Positions 6,144-15,483 of a DNA stretch of 48,842 bases are shown piece after piece. The notes under the pieces are model-generated. The model searched no databases. It was not told the DNA's origin and saw nothing but the letters and a program-made list of their open reading frames with translations. Every line of letters begins with the position of its first letter. Position 1 is the stretch's first letter. A program made the position numbers and the translations under genes. The stretch is from positions 1 through 48,842 of the forward strand of contig NZ_AONQ01000034.1 of NCBI RefSeq assembly GCF_000342045.1. The letters run 5' to 3'. Source of the stretch: Paramagnetospirillum caucaseum (GTDB lineage: Bacteria; Pseudomonadota; Alphaproteobacteria; Rhodospirillales; Magnetospirillaceae).

Positions 6144-7925
6144 TCAGCGGGTTTTGCGTTCCCCCCGGCGATGCAGGCCGGGATGGATATCGAAGCGGTC
6201 GGCGGCTTCGTGGCCAGCCTCGTAGGCGTCGGTCAGCACCGTGCGTCCGGCCCGGCGGTCCTTGACCTTGAAGCTGATGCCCAACCGTTCCAGTTCGTCA
6301 TCGACTACCGACGCCTTGATCGGCACCAGATCACGCCCGGTGGAGCGGACCATCGCCGCTTCGCGCTCCTCGCGCAGGGTGTGCAGCTTGCGGGCGATGC
6401 CGTGACCCAGGCCGACCTGGAACGAATTGGTGCCGCCGCGCCGTTCGCTGGAATGCAACTCGGCATAGACGGCGCCGGCCTTGAAGCGTTCGGTTTCTGT
6501 GGCGAAGGCGATCTCAATCAGGTCGTAGAGGTAATGGGCCGCCTCCACGTCGGCGGGCAGGCCGAAGAAGACGTGGCGCAGCAGTCCGGCCGGATTTTTC
6601 TCGATCCAGGTGCGGCAGTCGAAGAAGGCGGCGACCGAGGGGGCACATTCGTCGATGGGGCCGGTGCGGCGGCGGGTGGTCTCGATTCCGACGCCTTCGC
6701 AGGCTTGGCGGCGCAAATCCAGTTCGCTGAGCGACAGGCCGTAGCGGTCCAGCAGTTCCGCCACCTTCTCGGCGGCGGTCAGGGCTTCCTGTTCGGTGCA
6801 GCCCTGGTCGACCGTCTTGGCCCTGAGCGCCTGGATGCGCTGGATCAGGCGGTCGAGATCGGCATCGCCGTGGGATCCGGCGGGCAGGACCCGCACCTGA
6901 CGGCGCAATTCCTCGAACAATTCCCGCACCGACGGGGGAAGTTCCCCCGTCGCCACCTTGCGGCTGATCGCTGCGGCGATGGCGTCCAGCGATGGTGCCC
7001 GCCCGCCCCAGCCGGAGCGGGCGCGGCGCTGGAGCGTTTCCATCATCACCGATGCAAGCTTGCCGTAGCCGTCCGCCAGATCGTCGCGCCCGCAGTGGCG
7101 AGCGAAGGCGCCGGTGGACACCGCTTCGATCAGGTTGTCGGAATCGGCCATGCGGCGGGCGAGGGCAAGGTCATCGTCACCGAGTTCGGCTTCGGCCCAG
7201 GCGAAGGCCAGGGCGTCGATGTCGCTGTCCTCGGGGCCGTAGGGAAACTCGGACGCTTGGCCGAGGCGGCCGGAGGTGTCGGTGAGGCCGGGGACCTCCA
7301 GCCCGCCATGGCGCAGGACATGGCGATAGATCGCCTCGGCGCAGCGATGGGGATTGGACAGGCCCTTGCCTCCGGGCCGGATGAAGGGCCGTGCCACCGC
7401 CAGGGTGGCGTCATCGAGCGGGGTGACGGCACTGACGGCGATGAAGGCATCGCTTCCCGGAATCGGGCACAGTCGCATCGCCAGCGTCAGCCCCGGCATC
7501 GCCGGCAGGGTGTCGTTGCAGAGGCGTAGCGTGGCGCCGTCGGCGATGTCGTCGAGCAGCAGGATTCCGGCACCGTCCTCACCCTTGATTCGCAGCAGGC
7601 GGAAGCGGATTTCCCGCAGGGCTTCATAGGCGTCCTCCTCACCCGGCTGCGGGCGGCGTTGGCGCAGCAGGCGGTCGATGGCGGTGCTGCCGCTGGCCGA
7701 GGGCAGGACCATCGCCAGATCGGCGGCCAAGGCCAAGGCGCGCGCCAGCACGGCTTCGCCGTCCGGATCGGTGGGATCAAAGCCCTTGCTCAGCCAGCCG
7801 TGGACGGTGGTCTCGACCTTGGCCCGCGGCGAGAATGCCAGCGCTTCCAGGGCCAGTTCCGTCACGGCTTGCCGCAGTCGGCGGGCCCGCTCGGCCAAAG
7901 GCAAGGGAGGAGCATGGATGGTCAT
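6144..7925 (-). CDS. DUF2786 domain-containing protein
   Basis: A 593-residue protein from the ATG at 7925; a start at 7994 is also in frame but would overlap the upstream gene. The C-terminal third matches the DUF2786 family: EKVAELLDRYGLSLSELDL, then RHVFFGLPADVEAAHYLYDL, FKAGAVYAELH and GHGIARKLHTLREEREA. The N-terminal 350 residues are acidic, helical and not recognised. There is no signal peptide or membrane segment. It follows the primase-helicase gene by about 35 bp on the same strand, so the two are probably co-transcribed and may act together. A diverged fragment of a second copy lies at 1-178. Function unknown. Confidence 0.8.
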   Translation of the reverse strand: MTIHAPPLPLAERARRLRQAVTELALEALAFSPRAKVETTVHGWLSKGFDPTDPDGEAVLARALALAADLAMVLPSASGSTAIDRLLRQRRPQPGEEDAYEALREIRFRLLRIKGEDGAGILLLDDIADGATLRLCNDTLPAMPGLTLAMRLCPIPGSDAFIAVSAVTPLDDATLAVARPFIRPGGKGLSNPHRCAEAIYRHVLRHGGLEVPGLTDTSGRLGQASEFPYGPEDSDIDALAFAWAEAELGDDDLALARRMADSDNLIEAVSTGAFARHCGRDDLADGYGKLASVMMETLQRRARSGWGGRAPSLDAIAAAISRKVATGELPPSVRELFEELRRQVRVLPAGSHGDADLDRLIQRIQALRAKTVDQGCTEQEALTAAEKVAELLDRYGLSLSELDLRRQACEGVGIETTRRRTGPIDECAPSVAAFFDCRTWIEKNPAGLLRHVFFGLPADVEAAHYLYDLIEIAFATETERFKAGAVYAELHSSERRGGTNSFQVGLGHGIARKLHTLREEREAAMVRSTGRDLVPIKASVVDDELERLGISFKVKDRRAGRTVLTDAYEAGHEAADRFDIHPGLHRRGERKTR

Positions 7926-7960
7926 TGGCTGTCGTCCGTGATTGTCGCCGTGTCGTTGTA

Positions 7961-10405
7961 TCACGGAAATGGCGCAGGCGAAGCCGTGGCACAACGGTAG
8001 CCCAGGCTGTCGTAGCCCTTGATCCGTTTGCCGCTCATGCGAGCCAGCACCGGGACGAAATCATCGACGTAATCGTAAACGATCACCTCACGCTTTGCCG
8101 GGTGGAGGCGGTGCAGGCGGCCAGCATATTGAGCCAACGTGCCTCGCCACGCGATCGGCATGGTCAGGAACAACGTGTCGAGGCGGGCGTCGTCGAATCC
8201 TTCGCCGATATAGCGGCCGGTGGCGATCAGCACCCGCTCCTCAGTGTCGGCAATGGCGGCAAGCTGTTCCGCCTGCGCACGCCTTGCTTTCACGCCCAAG
8301 CCGCCGTGCAGAACGATGACATTCCGGGCGAATCGCGATAGCCGTTCCGCCAGCAGCAGAACATGGTCCTTGCGCTCGGTTAGGATCACGGGCGAGCGTC
8401 CGGCCTCCAGCGACTTCAGCACGTCGTCAAAGATCATGGCGTTGCGGGCATCGTCCCTGGCCAGGGCATTGTAGAGTTCCTGGATGGCCGGGCGGTCGGC
8501 ATCCATCCCCGGCGGCAGCGCGAAGCTGGTGTGGCGGAGAACAACCCGATGCCCGAACGGACGCTGGGCCGCCTGCCGCTTTGCATCAACGCGGAACCGC
8601 ACCGGGCCGCACTGCATGAAGATGATCGGATGGTGCCCGTCTTTGCGGCTGACGGTTGCCGACAGGCCGAGGACGCATTTCGCCTTGCAGCGCCGGGCCA
8701 CCGCCTCAAAACTGACCGCCGACAAATGGTGGCATTCGTCGATGATCAGATGGCCATACTCGCCGACGATGTCATCGACCTCGCCCTTGCGCGCCAGACT
8801 TTGAATGACCGCTACATCGACAATGCCGGTGGGCTTGCGTTTGCCACCGCCGATCTGGCCGATGGATTTTGGCGGAAGATCGAGAAAGGTAGAGAGGCGG
8901 GCGATCCACTGGTCGAGGAGTTGCCGGCGGTGGACCAGAACCAGCGTGTTGGTCTTGCGGGCGGCGATGGCATAAGCGGCCACCACGGTTTTGCCGAACG
9001 CCGTGGTCGCCGCCAGCACCCCGGTGTCGTGGCGCAGTAGCGCATCGGCTGCCGCCTGCTGTTCCAGCGTCAGAGTTCCGACGAAAGAGGTTTCGACGGG
9101 GCGGCCGGCATGGCGTTCGTCGCGATAGTGGATGCCAATTCCCAACGAGGTGAGCAGGGCTTCCGCCTGATCACGGCAGCCTCGGGGCAGGGCGACGTGA
9201 TGCGACAGCAATTCGGCGCAGCCGATGATGCGGGGTGTTCCGAAAGTAGGAAGGCGCATGGCCTGGGCACTGTAGAACTCGGGATTCTGGAACGCGGCCA
9301 GACGGACCAGGCGATTGACCAAGGCCGGGGGGAGGGCGGTGCGGTCGATGTAGACCTGATTGCCCAGGACCATGTCCACCGTTTCCGGCAAGGGGCCGCT
9401 GATCGGAGCCTCAGGCTTGCGCCGGGATGGCGGTGCCAGCCACGGTTCCTCGTTATCGTCGTCGATGGGCAGGCGGACACCGAGGATGCGGCCCTGGCGG
9501 CTGGCCTCGTCGGTCAGGGTGGAGACCTCCGCCAGCGTCATTTTTCGGACCCCCGACAGGTATTGCCATTGATCGGGATGGGGTTCGAATTGGTCATCCA
9601 GGAAGACGCTGTTGCCGGCCTCGCGGGGGCGTCGCTGCAGGGGCAGGGCGATCAGGTTGCCGAACCCGCCCGCCGGCATGGTGTCCTGGTTGGGGAAGAA
9701 GCGGTCGTAAGAATCGAAGCCGAGCTCGGGGGCGCGCTCCATGGTCTCGGTCAGGATGTGGGCACCCAAACGGCGGGCCAGTCCGGCCGGAACCGGTTCG
9801 GCAAAGAATATCCAGACGTGTCCGCCGTTGCCGGACCGGGATCGCTCCACCGCCGCCGGGATGTTCTTGATCCGGCAGGTATCCAGGAAGGCGGCGACGT
9901 CGTCCCGCCATGATTTCTTGTCGAAATCGGCGGCGAGGAACCAGCAGGTTTCGTCAGTCAGCATCGGATAGACGCCGATGATGAAATTCCGCCCGTCCGC
10001 TCCTTCGCCGCGAAGATGCTGGGCGATGATGGTATCGGTCACGGGCAGGAAGTGCCGGTTTGGGCAATCACCGCATTTGACCTTGGGCTTGCCGCACAGG
10101 CGCGGTACCCATTCGTTGGCGCAGGCCGGGGAGTATCCCGACTTGCCACTCTTGGGATTGCTCCAGCGCTTGGGGAAGACATCGTCGCGTCCTCGGAACA
10201 GCGAGTGGAACAGAGCGATCTTGGCGGCGGGGGGAGATGCGCCGGTCACGCGGGCCGTTGGAGATCGTTCGGTATCCGTGGCGCGACGGTTGGCTTCGCG
10301 GGCGCGGAGGCGGGTGAGCCTGGATTCAAGGTCGGCGCGTTCGGCATCCAGAGCCGTCAGCCGAGCCATGATCGCGGCGATTTCGTCCGCCTCGGATAAG
10401 ATCAT
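7961..10405 (-). CDS. TOTE-type archaeo-eukaryotic primase fused to superfamily 2 helicase
   Basis: An 814-residue protein. An N-terminal coiled coil (residues 1-45) is followed by an archaeo-eukaryotic primase domain: CWFLAADFD gives the DxD-type metal site, SGNGGHVWIFF the conserved histidine motif, and FPNQDTMPAGGFGNLIALPL the C-terminal motif. An upstream cysteine cluster (CGKPKVKCGDCPNRHF) may bind zinc. The second half is a superfamily 2 helicase with an atypical Walker A (ATTAFGKTVVA), the DEAD-box-like IDECHH motif, GLSATVSRKDG, and motifs V/VI (IGEGFDDARLD, QYAGRLHR). Related AEP-helicase fusions are known from TOTE conflict systems, thought to act against or within mobile DNA. DUF2786 and HEPN/MNT genes flank it. 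Confidence 0.82.
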   Translation of the reverse strand: MILSEADEIAAIMARLTALDAERADLESRLTRLRAREANRRATDTERSPTARVTGASPPAAKIALFHSLFRGRDDVFPKRWSNPKSGKSGYSPACANEWVPRLCGKPKVKCGDCPNRHFLPVTDTIIAQHLRGEGADGRNFIIGVYPMLTDETCWFLAADFDKKSWRDDVAAFLDTCRIKNIPAAVERSRSGNGGHVWIFFAEPVPAGLARRLGAHILTETMERAPELGFDSYDRFFPNQDTMPAGGFGNLIALPLQRRPREAGNSVFLDDQFEPHPDQWQYLSGVRKMTLAEVSTLTDEASRQGRILGVRLPIDDDNEEPWLAPPSRRKPEAPISGPLPETVDMVLGNQVYIDRTALPPALVNRLVRLAAFQNPEFYSAQAMRLPTFGTPRIIGCAELLSHHVALPRGCRDQAEALLTSLGIGIHYRDERHAGRPVETSFVGTLTLEQQAAADALLRHDTGVLAATTAFGKTVVAAYAIAARKTNTLVLVHRRQLLDQWIARLSTFLDLPPKSIGQIGGGKRKPTGIVDVAVIQSLARKGEVDDIVGEYGHLIIDECHHLSAVSFEAVARRCKAKCVLGLSATVSRKDGHHPIIFMQCGPVRFRVDAKRQAAQRPFGHRVVLRHTSFALPPGMDADRPAIQELYNALARDDARNAMIFDDVLKSLEAGRSPVILTERKDHVLLLAERLSRFARNVIVLHGGLGVKARRAQAEQLAAIADTEERVLIATGRYIGEGFDDARLDTLFLTMPIAWRGTLAQYAGRLHRLHPAKREVIVYDYVDDFVPVLARMSGKRIKGYDSLGYRCATASPAPFP

Positions 10406-10421
10406 GAAGAACGGCGCGGGA

Positions 10422-10778
10422 TCACTCCCGCTCCTGCCGTTCGGCTTCCGCCGTCAACAGTCGGATTGCGGCCGCCAGCGGGGGCAGATGTTCGCCGACG
10501 ATATTCCAGGTCGCCCGCACGTCGGTACGCTGGTATTCGTGCCGCAGCAGGTTGCCGATGGCTGCAATCTGCCGCCAGGGAATGTCCGGGGCCAGTTCCT
10601 TGAGATCGTCGGGAATATGGCGACTGGCCTCGGAGATGATTTCCAGCCCGCGTTCGACGGCACGTTGCATGCCCCAATTGTCGGTATAGCTTTTGAAGCT
10701 GGCTTGGCCGATGACGGCTTCAATGCCGGAGATCGCATCCATGATGTCGGAAAGGCGAAGTAGGACGGTGCGTCCCAT
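10422..10778 (-). CDS. hepT: HepT-like HEPN-domain protein (DUF86)
   Basis: A 118-residue all-helical DUF86/HEPN protein starting at 10778 (MGRTVLLRLSDIMDAISGIE). In toxin-antitoxin pairs HepT is the RNase toxin and the MNT partner inactivates it. Here the usual active-site pattern (Arg, 4-6 residues, His) appears as WRQIAAIGNLLRHEYQ: the RN pair is GN and an Arg directly precedes the His. This may be a variant active site or an impaired one. The partner gene overlaps closely upstream (stop 10780, start 10778). The primase-helicase gene follows on the same strand. Confidence 0.8.
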   Translation of the reverse strand: MGRTVLLRLSDIMDAISGIEAVIGQASFKSYTDNWGMQRAVERGLEIISEASRHIPDDLKELAPDIPWRQIAAIGNLLRHEYQRTDVRATWNIVGEHLPPLAAAIRLLTAEAERQERE

Positions 10779-10779
10779 C

Positions 10780-11073
10780 TCAGAACACCAGCAGCGCTTC
10801 GGATTCGATCCGGGGCCGAAGCATCGGATGTAGGCTGGCACGGGTCATGACGTCGGATTCGGTGCCCAGGATACGGCTGACCTGCTCCTGGATGTCCACC
10901 AGTTCGATCAGGCTGAAACGGGGATTGTCGGTATCGAAGAAAAGGTCCACATCGCTGTCTGCCCGCGCCTGCTCGCGAGCGACGGAGCCGAACAGATACA
11001 GATGCGCGACACCGAAGCGGTGCAATTCCGCTTCGTGAGCCCGCAATGCCGCCATGACCTGCTCGCGATCCAT
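10780..11073 (-). CDS. mntA: MNT-type minimal nucleotidyltransferase (HEPN partner)
   Basis: A 97-residue nucleotidyltransferase with the signature LYLFGSVAREQARADSDVDL, which contains the GSxAR and DxD metal-binding elements. MNT partners of HepT act as antitoxins by AMP-modifying the HEPN protein. An ATG at 11079 is in frame, but the ribosome-binding site GAGGAG abuts it directly; the ATG at 11073 has proper spacing and is chosen. The hepT gene follows with almost no gap. No gene is seen in 11,080-11,147. Confidence 0.83.
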   Translation of the reverse strand: MDREQVMAALRAHEAELHRFGVAHLYLFGSVAREQARADSDVDLFFDTDNPRFSLIELVDIQEQVSRILGTESDVMTRASLHPMLRPRIESEALLVF

Positions 11074-11147
11074 GTCCATCTCCTCGGTCCGGTTGCGACT
11101 ATACAACGTCGGAGCGGGCGGTGCAAAAGCGCCTTTGGCAGTGGGGA

Positions 11148-13784
11148 TCAGCCCTGGTTGTGGGGAAACGGGCGGATATTGGAGGCGGGGGGTATGGATT
11201 GCGCCGCTTCGTCGCTGCTTCCCCGTAGCCGCCACCGGGAGATCCCGGAGACGATGCCGTCGGGGGTGATCCGCATGGTGTTGACGATGCGGCCCTGGTT
11301 GGCGGACAGCCACTTGCCCAGGCGCTTGCCGCTGATGGCGCCGCCGTCGCCGGCCACCGCCAGCAGGGCTTCCCGGAATTCGGGGTTGATGAAGTCCGCC
11401 CGGCCATGGAAGCTGGCAAGCTGATCGGTGGCGACATCGATCACCTCCTTGACCGAGACGCGGCGGCTGCCGAGATGGGTGTGCCATTGCTCGATCACCG
11501 TGGTCAGCGCCTCCAGCTTGGGATCGGCGCCGCGCACCTCTTCCATGGTGGCGCAGGGGTCGGCCTCGCCCAGCCAGATCAACCCGTCGCGGACCCAGCG
11601 CGACCACTCGGTGAAGGAGCCCAGCGGCGTGGTCTGCTGTGGGCGGCCGGCGAGGTGGAAGGCGCGCAGGATGGTCAGCGCCGCCGCCACGTAATCGCCG
11701 CGGGCGGCGGCGACCGTGGCGACCGGGTCCCGGTCGAACTCGCGCAGTTCGGGGCGCTCGACCCCGGCATCCAGGGTACAGCGGATGGCGCGCCGGGTCA
11801 TGTCGCCGACCACGGTCAGGTTGTTGCCGGTGGCAAACACCGCCGCCGTGCTGGGCACCTCGATATTGAGCGATTTTCCCAGCAGGCGCACCTTGAGCAT
11901 GGGCTGGGTCAGCACCTAGCACAGCAATTCTCCGCCAAGGCCGATCTCGCAATTGTCGATGGAGATCAGAGGATCACCGGCGATCAGGGCGGCTCCCAAG
12001 CGCTTTTCCATTTCTTCCTCGGTCTTGCCTTGGGCGATGACCGCGGCGGGGCGGCCCGAGGCGATCATGCTGGCGATGTCGACCAGCAGGGATTTGCCCG
12101 ATCCGGCGGTGGGAGCGTTGAAGCCGTGCAGCGGTGCCGCCGGCAGCGAGCGGCGGATGGTGGCGGTCAGCATCCCCGACAGCGCCACCGCCCGGTCGGC
12201 CCCGGTGACGAAGGGAAAGGTCTCGATCACGCCGCGCAGGAAACGCAGGGCGGACAACGCCAGACCGCGATCCGGATGGGCAGGGATGGCGGGGAAGAAG
12301 CCCCCTTGCGGGTCGTACAGCAGGCCGGTAGCGGCATCATAGCCGGGCTGGTTCAGCAACGAGCCATCTGCGCGGAGCGTCGGAGCGTTGATGATGCCGG
12401 TTAGCACCGGCAGCTTCCACATCCCTTCGCGGGCGAGATAGGTGTCGGCGATGCGCAAGGGGCAGTCGGTCGATACCCAGTCCTCGGCGCGGGCGTCGAA
12501 CCGTTCCCAGTTGGCGGCGAAGGTCATGGCCTCAGAAATATGGTGGCGGTTGACGACAACGAGGCGCAGGGCGCTGATCTTGTGCCCGTCGGTGATGGTG
12601 ACGGCGGACGAGGCCGGGCGCACCACCATGCTGCCGCGCTGATAGAGCGGAAGGCCGGCATTCATCATCGCCATTTCGCCTTCACCGACGATGCGGGGCA
12701 GATCGCCGGCGATGATGCGGATGGTGGGACGGCCGGACGGTGCCCAGTCGCGCTTCATGCCCTCGTAAGGGTTCTGCCGGGGTGTGCGGGGGCGGGCGGC
12801 TTTGGGGCGTTCCCAGCCGTTCTGTTTGGCCATCCAGAACAGGGTGGCGACGCCGATGCTGCGGCCCGCCGCGAAGCCGGGCCACTTCTCCATGGTGGCG
12901 GCGGGATCGTTCTTGGCCGACTGGGCCGACCAGCTTTCCCACAGATCGACCCCGTCCGGCCCCAGGCCGGCATAGAGGGCGAAGCCGACCTTGACCCAGT
13001 CGTCGTAGGGCAGGTCGTCATTGGGGATCTGGGCCAGGGCGGACGCGACGGTCTCGCGGTCGGGGGCGGCCTCGACACCGGCGGCGATGGCGCCCACCGG
13101 AAGTCCTGCCGCCTTGCGCCCGGCGCGTTCGCTCCCCTTGATCTCGGCCCGCGTCTGGCCGCCGAGGCCGCGCAGCACCGTCTCGGCCTGGGCGATGAAG
13201 TCCGCGCATTGCTCGGCACAGATCTCCGGCAGATCGCTGGCGGGCACCTCCAACGGTGAGCGGTCGGGCCAAACATAGTCGGCCTGGGTATCGGGGTGGA
13301 TGCCGAAGCCCACGAACTGCTGACCGGTGGCCAGGATCTCGACGCGGACGCTGGTGCCGTCGGGTAGCAGCAGTTCCGGGGTCTGGATCTTGTCGAATGC
13401 CTGGGTTGCCCGCATCACCAGCAGCAGCTTGGGGGCACGGCCGATGCGCTTCAGCGGCGTGTCGCCCAGTATGTCGCGGGCGAGGCGTTCGATCGCCGCC
13501 GCCGGTTGCTCGACCGGCACGTCGATGTCGATGCCGACGATCCCGCCGCACAGCAGGCCGGTATTGGTGCATTCGGGCTGCTTCTTGGCCCACCGACCGA
13601 TTTCGGCCTCGTCGGCGGTGGCGCAGACGGTTTCCCAACCCCGCATCAATGGCCGCTTGCCGGCGGCCTTGATGGACAGGTGGGCACCGGAGATCGGCAC
13701 GGGATGGTAGCCATTGTGCCGCAGGGTATGGCGCAACTCCGTCAGTGCCTTGGCTTGGTCGATGGCAGGGAGGACATCCGTCAT
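11148..13784 (-). pseudogene. Primase-polymerase/helicase split by an amber codon
   Basis: ATG at 13784 (ribosome-binding site GGAGG) begins an island-type replication protein. An N-terminal primase-polymerase domain has the metal motif GGIVGIDIDVP (about residue 80). A PriCT-like segment follows (YDDWVKVGFALYAGL), then a P-loop helicase (NAPTAGSGKSLLVDI, and LISIDNCE as Walker B). Directly after GGELLC comes TAG (11916-11918), and the same frame resumes (VLTQPMLKVRLLGK, then PSTAAVFATGNNLTVVGDM) to a stop at 11148. The missing residue was most likely Gln (CAG to TAG). The first part keeps Walker A and B but lacks the downstream helicase motifs and the C-terminus. Confidence 0.8.
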
Positions 13785-14242
13785 GCGTGGCCTCCATGGA
13801 CGGTGGCGACGATCAACGGCAATTCCGGCTGGACGGCGCGCAAGGCGTTGATCCAGGGAATTTCCTGTTCCGGGCGGGTTTCGACGATCACCGTGTTGAC
13901 GCCGAAGACCACCGGCATCATCGTCATGGCGGCATAGGCATCGACCAGCGGCGCACTGGATACCACCGCCCCACCGCCGATGACCGAAGCCAGATGGCGC
14001 AGGGAGTTCTGGTGGTAATGCCCCGGCCCGACGGCCCGGTCGGTGTCGTCGGCGATCAGCGCGACGAATGGGCGGGCCGGTTCCGTCAGGGCCTTGAGGA
14101 ACGGCTCTCCCGTCTGCGGCAGGATGATCAGGCGCAGACCGTTGTCGCGGACGGCATGGAGGAGGGGGAGCATGTGCGGCGCCCTGCTGCCGCTGCGGGC
14201 AATAACCGCATCGAGTCGCTCCCGAGTCATGGGGGCGCTCAT
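13781..14242 (-). CDS. Hypothetical island protein (153 aa)
   Basis: A 153-residue protein overlapping the primase gene start by 4 bp (ATGA) and the AlpA-like gene stop by 4 bp, so the three form one translationally coupled unit. Segments include RLDAVIARSGSRAPHMLPLL, RPFVALIADDTDRAVGPGHY and VVFGVNTVIVETRPEQEIPW. Alternating hydrophobic strands and helices suggest a soluble alpha/beta protein. I do not recognise the family. Its position between the DNA-binding protein and the primase suggests a part in element replication or its control. Confidence 0.65.
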   Translation of the reverse strand: MSAPMTRERLDAVIARSGSRAPHMLPLLHAVRDNGLRLIILPQTGEPFLKALTEPARPFVALIADDTDRAVGPGHYHQNSLRHLASVIGGGAVVSSAPLVDAYAAMTMMPVVFGVNTVIVETRPEQEIPWINALRAVQPELPLIVATVHGGHA

Positions 14243-14493
14243 TTGCGGCCTCCGGCGCGGGGTGCGGACGCCTTGCGCTCGACTTGGCGCTCACGCTCCA
14301 GCAGCCAGGTGCGGATACTGTCGATGCGGTACATGACGCGCTGGCCGACGACCGTGTAGGGCGGGGACTGGCGAAGCTGGCGGTCGCGCTGGGCGGTGCG
14401 CACCGAGATGCCGCGCTGGCGGCAGTATTCGTCCTCGTCAATGTAGCCGAGGAAGATGTTGGTTTCCGCCGGGGTGGGGGAGCTCTCCGTCAT
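14239..14493 (-). CDS. AlpA/excisionase-like helix-turn-helix protein
   Basis: An 84-residue small DNA-binding protein. The middle (YIDEDEYCRQRGISVRTAQRD, then PPYTVVGQRVMYRIDSIRTW) matches the helix-turn-helix of AlpA/excisionase-type (MerR-like HTH_17) proteins of P4-like islands, which regulate the integrase or assist excision. Its stop overlaps the next gene. Three 12-bp tandem repeats (14599-14634) lie about 105 bp upstream of its start and may be its binding sites or those of a replication protein. Confidence 0.72.
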   Translation of the reverse strand: MTESSPTPAETNIFLGYIDEDEYCRQRGISVRTAQRDRQLRQSPPYTVVGQRVMYRIDSIRTWLLERERQVERKASAPRAGGRK

Positions 14494-14598
14494 GGTCGAT
14501 TCCTTTCATGCCAAGCGGCGCAACGCCGCGTCGGCAATCCAGATATCGCCAATCAATCCCATGAATTAGATGCATTAAAATGCCCATGAAATCATAAT

Positions 14599-14634
14599 TT
14601 AATGGGGTTTTTAATGGGGTGTTTAATGGCCCCG
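14599..14634. repeat. Three 12-bp tandem iteron-like repeats
   Basis: TTAATGGGGTTT (14599-14610), TTAATGGGGTGT (14611-14622) and TTAATGGCCCCG (14623-14634) are in exact 12-bp register; the third is degenerate after TTAATGG. They sit in the gap between the AlpA-like gene and the 267-residue orphan, next to AT-rich sequence (about 14,560-14,600). The arrangement resembles iterons or a cooperative operator. Confidence 0.6.
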
Positions 14635-14643
14635 CCGGGGTGG

Positions 14644-15447
14644 TCAGTGTTTCGTGGGGGTACTCTTCAGTTCGCGGTGAAGCTGGCGCAGGCTGTTCTC
14701 CAGCGAGACCGGTTTTATCTGGTGTGCGGTGGGGTGATTGCTCCGCAGCCACTCGGAGAGATACCTGCATTCCCTGGCAAGGCTGGGTTCCATGCAGCCT
14801 GCGCCAGCCCGGCGGCGCAGTTCCGGCATGATCAGAGTCTCGACCGAGGACGGGCGTCCCTGGGTGCCGCTGTACAGAACCACTGGAGGCTGGGGGATGG
14901 ATTCCCCTTCGACAGGTTGGGCGTCATTGGCGACCTCTGGCGCGGCTGGGCAAGGCGCGGCCTTCGGGTGCCGTGCCGCGCGGATCTGTTCCATGATCGG
15001 ATGGTCAAGGGGGATGTCTTCTGCCCGCAGGCAACGGATGGCCCGGAAGGTCATGCCCTCGCCTGTCACGATCTCACCCTCAATATCAAGAGTCAGGAAG
15101 GGCCAGTACCGGGGTGGGATCACTTCCTGCGGAGTGTCAGGGTGGCGGAGCCCAAAGGCAAACCACAAGCCCGCTTCCGCGTCCTTGATCATGGCCCGGT
15201 GAAGCTTATTCATGGCCGTGGACAGCAGCTGGTCATGCCCTTCCATGACCGTTTGGTAAAGCTCGTGGTCCTCGGCGGTGTTGTTCGCGTTTCTATGGTA
15301 TAGCGCCGTTTCCTTGTCGCGGCTGTTCTGCCAGTGCTCCAATACTTCGGCCATGGTTCGCCCATCCGACATGACAGTGGTGGCGATCATGTGGTTGACG
15401 ATGTCCTGTAGGGTTCGCCACTGAAGGGGAGGGACACGGCTGGCCAT
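14644..15447 (-). CDS. Hypothetical island protein (267 aa)
   Basis: A 267-residue soluble protein with no signal peptide or membrane segment. The N-terminal part is helical (QWRTLQDIVNHMIATTVM, DHELYQTVMEGHDQLLSTAM) and contains a strand-rich core (GLWFAFGLRHPDTPQEVIPP, YWPFLTLDIEGEIVTGE). The middle is Pro/Ala-rich (about residues 160-190). I do not recognise the family. It lies between the integrase and the AlpA-like gene on the same strand, so it is probably an island accessory gene. Confidence 0.65.
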   Translation of the reverse strand: MASRVPPLQWRTLQDIVNHMIATTVMSDGRTMAEVLEHWQNSRDKETALYHRNANNTAEDHELYQTVMEGHDQLLSTAMNKLHRAMIKDAEAGLWFAFGLRHPDTPQEVIPPRYWPFLTLDIEGEIVTGEGMTFRAIRCLRAEDIPLDHPIMEQIRAARHPKAAPCPAAPEVANDAQPVEGESIPQPPVVLYSGTQGRPSSVETLIMPELRRRAGAGCMEPSLARECRYLSEWLRSNHPTAHQIKPVSLENSLRQLHRELKSTPTKH

Positions 15448-15483
15448 GCAGTTTCTCTATTCGTTCCATCTGCGGCGAGTTTG

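Noticed and set aside
6129-7529. 466-codon open frame antisense to the DUF2786 gene
   Set aside because: Complement shadow. The minus-strand frame has family homology and an independent diverged copy at 1-178 that conserves the same frame.
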